From Pedobacter sp. PLR (lineage in GTDB: Bacteria > Bacteroidota > Bacteroidia > Sphingobacteriales > Sphingobacteriaceae), in the NCBI RefSeq assembly GCF_026239675.1, contig NZ_JAPIVQ010000011.1:124001-188000 (forward strand): DNA of 64,000 bases, given 5' to 3'. Below, piece after piece: positions 61,276-64,000 of this stretch; the stretch's first letter is position 1; each line of letters opens with the position of its first letter. The translations under genes were made by a program, and so were the position numbers. The notes under the pieces are model-generated. The model made no database searches. It saw nothing but the letters and a program-made list of their open reading frames with translations, and was not told the DNA's origin.

Positions 61276-64000
61276 TTAAAAAATTGCTTTCAATCCCATA
61301 GAGATGGTTTTTGCCGCAGAGATACCACGGGGGTAATCAGGATCAAGACCTTGTTTATTCGCCTTCCATAGAACCCCGATGTTATTGATCAGCACAAAAA
61401 GGCTTAGACTGTTGAATGGTAAGCCCGGCCTTTTATTAAGGTTGTATCCTAATCTGATGTCCTGTAGACGCAGATGGTCACCTTTTTCAATCAAGGCTTC
61501 TGAGTAAGTATAAATTGCATATCGGGATGGAACATTTGGGTATACCAGGGCGGGTACTTGAGTAATTAACTCATCACCTGGATTTTGCCATCTGCTTTGA
61601 TAGTCGGCCACCTGATAGTTATTCCCATTAATGCTGTAAATACTGTTTTCTAACGAGTTTCGGCGGAAATAGTAACCAAACTTGTAAATGATGTTAAATG
61701 AGAAATCAAAAGCTCTGTAAATAAATGTGTTCCGTAAACTTCCAAATGAAGTTGGAATGGCAGAGCCACTGTATTTCAGGTCGTCCCTGTTTAAGGAATT
61801 TCTAATCGCAGTATAATCTGTACTTATTTCCCCATTCAAATATCCTTGTGGATTGCCTTTGGAATCTAAGCCAGCATATTTGTAGCTGAAAATGGAATAA
61901 TAAGGATAGCCAATTAAAGGGTTATTGTAACCAGCAGTAACTATATCCGAATTACTCCCATTGTTTACTTTGTAATCAGTTACCTTGCTTTGACTATAGT
62001 TGTATAACAAGGTGGTATACCATTTTAGATTTCCGCTAAGGTTATTGGAATTTACCTGGATATCTACCCCTTTTGTCAAGGTGTTTGCTGAATTCCCTGT
62101 AAACAGGCTGATCCCTGTTTGTGGAGCAATAGGACTACTGCCAATGAGGTCAATGCCTTTCTTTTTCCAAAAATCAATACTTCCATTTATTCTTGCGGCT
62201 TTGGTGCTAAAATCTATTCCCAGATTCAGGTTTCTTATTCTTTCCCATCTGAGCCCTGGATTTGGGGGATTTACAATTTCCGTGGAGTATGCATCATACC
62301 TATTGATTAGATTTCCACCTCTTGCAGTTAAGTAGGCAGAGATGGAATTATTTACATTTCCGGTATACCCATAAGTGGCCCTCAATTTTAGCTGTGGCAG
62401 CCAGGTGATGTCATAAAATGCTTCCTTATTGATTACCCAGGCCAGCCCAGCGCTCCACAATGGAACTCCTTTTAGGTTGGTTGCTACGCCAAACAGGTTG
62501 GATTCATCCTTGCGTGCACTGATGGAGGCGATATACCTGCCTGCATAGGTGTAAGCTCCATTGAAGTAATAAGAAAAAAACCGATTGGTTGTGCCGAGCT
62601 GGTCCGAGTTTGGAGAGATCCGACCGCTGCTGGAAGGATTGTAGAAGATAGGGTTGTCTGCCGTATAGTTGACAGCAGCATTTTGATTGGTTGCTGTTTC
62701 AGGGAAATAGCCATAAAGTGTACCTCTGCTGTTAAAGTTATTGAAGTCCTTAACCTCCACACCTGTAATTGCGTTTACACTATGCTTGTCCCATTGTTGG
62801 TCGTAGTTCATTTGAATACGTCCATTGTGCGACTTAAGGTTGTTTAAACTGGTATTCAATATCCCTCCATAAGGGATAGGGTAAATCAGCGCCTGGGTAG
62901 TCGGGTTTATCTGAGTGTAAGTATTGATGAGGTCACGGGTGTAGTAGGATTCCAGTTCATTTAGTGTGTTTGTTTCGCTGATACCTTTTTCATAGCTGTA
63001 TAATGCAGCGGCTTTAAGGCCTTTTAAAATGGTATAACTTAAAGAAAGGTTGATCCGGTAGTCAGTGAGATTGCTTGTTGTAGCACTGTAGCCATTGTTT
63101 AATTCATCCAGCGGTTTGTAGAGCCAGTTTAGTAGTTTGCCATTGCCTGCAGTGCTTGCATAAGAGGGCCTTAAGGTTCTTACTTTGATTAATGGATTGC
63201 CCTCAGCGTCGGCTAAGCGGTCATAGGGGTAAGACATGGCAATTCCAGGCGCTGATTTACTGACACTACCCGTGTATATGATGTTCGAAAACAATTCCAG
63301 CCTGTTTTTTAAAAAGTAATAAGTGTTGCTGGCATTTAAAGTGACACGGTTATAGCTGTTTTGCTGTGTGTTGCTCAGGTTTTTGTCATAGCCTGCAGAG
63401 ACAAAATATTTCTGGCTGGCGCTTCCCCCGTTTACACTGGCCTGATACTGCTGATTTAGGCTAGGTCTGTAGTAGTATTTCAATAGTTGTTCCCTGGCAT
63501 CATAACCTTTTAACGCGTCAATCTGTGCTATAGAGTCGGCTTTTGAAATGGTTTTGTTCCTTGATGCCAGAAAGATCTCTACTGCTGGTGATAGGGCCGC
63601 ATAGCCGTTGTTGATGGTGCCATTATAGGCTCCTTTCCTGAACAGGAATTGTTCGATGTCTATGTACTCGGAGGAGCTTAATTGCGGTAGATCATACAAG
63701 TCTGGTTTTCTTCCGACGGTAAGGTTAGTATTTATGCTGATGGTTGGGGCAGCGTTTAAGGCTCCTTTTTTTGTGGTGATGACAATAACACCGTTTCCTG
63801 AACGTGATCCCCAGGCAGAGGCTGCAGCGGCGTCTTTTAAAATGGTGATACTTTCAACATCATTTGGGTTGATGTTGCTTAAGTCGCCATCGTATGGAAA
63901 ATTGTCGACTATAATTAGTGGATCAGGATTGGAAAATAGTGTGGCTCTTCCTCTGATTTCAATATTGCTTTGTCTGAATTGTTTATTTCCGTTGGAGTTA
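61276..64000 (-). CDS. SusC/RagA-family TonB-dependent receptor, 5' end outside the window
   Basis: The C-terminal part of a SusC-type transporter. The frame is open to the right edge, so the start lies outside; the first in-window residues are NIEIRGRATLFSNPDPLIIV then DNFPYDGDLSNINPNDVESI, clear plug motifs. They continue as TILKDAAAASAWGSRSGNGV, and the rest is beta-barrel ending in GLKAIF. A TTG at 63699 is in frame but is not the start. It pairs with the SusD gene downstream and belongs to a locus with a TlpA-like protein. Confidence 0.95.
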   Translation of the reverse strand, partial: NSNGNKQFRQSNIEIRGRATLFSNPDPLIIVDNFPYDGDLSNINPNDVESITILKDAAAASAWGSRSGNGVIVITTKKGALNAAPTISINTNLTVGRKPDLYDLPQLSSSEYIDIEQFLFRKGAYNGTINNGYAALSPAVEIFLASRNKTISKADSIAQIDALKGYDAREQLLKYYYRPSLNQQYQASVNGGSASQKYFVSAGYDKNLSNTQQNSYNRVTLNASNTYYFLKNRLELFSNIIYTGSVSKSAPGIAMSYPYDRLADAEGNPLIKVRTLRPSYASTAGNGKLLNWLYKPLDELNNGYSATTSNLTDYRINLSLSYTILKGLKAAALYSYEKGISETNTLNELESYYTRDLINTYTQINPTTQALIYPIPYGGILNTSLNNLKSHNGRIQMNYDQQWDKHSVNAITGVEVKDFNNFNSRGTLYGYFPETATNQNAAVNYTADNPIFYNPSSSGRISPNSDQLGTTNRFFSYYFNGAYTYAGRYIASISARKDESNLFGVATNLKGVPLWSAGLAWVINKEAFYDITWLPQLKLRATYGYTGNVNNSISAYLTARGGNLINRYDAYSTEIVNPPNPGLRWERIRNLNLGIDFSTKAARINGSIDFWKKKGIDLIGSSPIAPQTGISLFTGNSANTLTKGVDIQVNSNNLSGNLKWYTTLLYNYSQSKVTDYKVNNGSNSDIVTAGYNNPLIGYPYYSIFSYKYAGLDSKGNPQGYLNGEISTDYTAIRNSLNRDDLKYSGSAIPTSFGSLRNTFIYRAFDFSFNIIYKFGYYFRRNSLENSIYSINGNNYQVADYQSRWQNPGDELITQVPALVYPNVPSRYAIYTYSEALIEKGDHLRLQDIRLGYNLNKRPGLPFNSLSLFVLINNIGVLWKANKQGLDPDYPRGISAAKTISMGLKAIF

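Noticed and set aside
61276..63699. TTG at 63699 as the start of the last gene
   Set aside because: The frame continues to the right edge with clear SusC plug motifs.
1..64000. CRISPR array or complete prophage
   Set aside because: No regularly spaced direct repeats and no cluster of phage structural genes were seen.

Overview
The window looks like chromosomal DNA of a Bacteroidota bacterium of the Sphingobacteriaceae, most likely Pedobacter or a close relative. The support is two SusC/SusD pairs, a GH92 mannosidase, a DUF6266 protein, a LytTR two-component pair, a SMUG2-type uracil-DNA glycosylase, and several promoter -7 elements of the Bacteroidota TAnnTTTG type. No GC content, skew or database search was computed. 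All family calls come from reading motifs in the translations.

Layout. Positions 1-4450 hold the end of one SusC/SusD nutrient-uptake pair (SusC is cut by the left edge). Positions 4460-16400 carry DinB, a DUF218 protein, a large outer-membrane protein joining a kinase-like domain to an Omp85-type barrel, a cold-shock protein, an L,D-transpeptidase, the cysE-cysM cysteine operon, a secreted endonuclease/phosphatase-family protein and a GH92 alpha-mannosidase. Positions 16400-25750 hold an AsmA-like protein, a TPR protein, a TetR-small protein-MFS efflux operon with a clear 18-bp TetR operator, a PIF1-like helicase and a VirJ-like lipoprotein. Positions 25800-29000 hold dnaA behind a cluster of DnaA boxes, then SMUG2 and a Crp/Fnr regulator. 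Positions 29100-44200 are mixed housekeeping and accessory genes: YegP-like, coiled-coil, a TPR metalloprotease, an alpha/beta hydrolase with a tandemly duplicated 3' end, a minimal two-gene ABC transporter, DUF72, bestrophin, CDF, a GIY-YIG nuclease, TerD, a GntR-TauE-DUF1634 operon with twin operators, and DUF6266.

Positions 44200-54650 form the main accessory region and read like a defence island. It contains a Septu-like ATPase/HNH pair, a membrane-anchored NACHT (STAND) ATPase, a frameshifted IS256-family transposase remnant, a 1221-residue secreted protein of unknown function, and about 1 kb of decayed coding sequence with small repeats. It looks AT-richer than its surroundings and has longer intergenic gaps.

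Positions 54650-64000 hold a LytTR histidine kinase/response regulator pair, a cNMP-binding protein, a MauE/DoxX-like membrane protein, a small secreted two-cysteine protein, a TlpA-like thioredoxin protein and a second SusD/SusC pair (SusC cut by the right edge). Oxidoreductase-type genes next to a small exported Cys protein and a SusCD transporter suggest one envelope-directed system. That link is inferred from gene order only.
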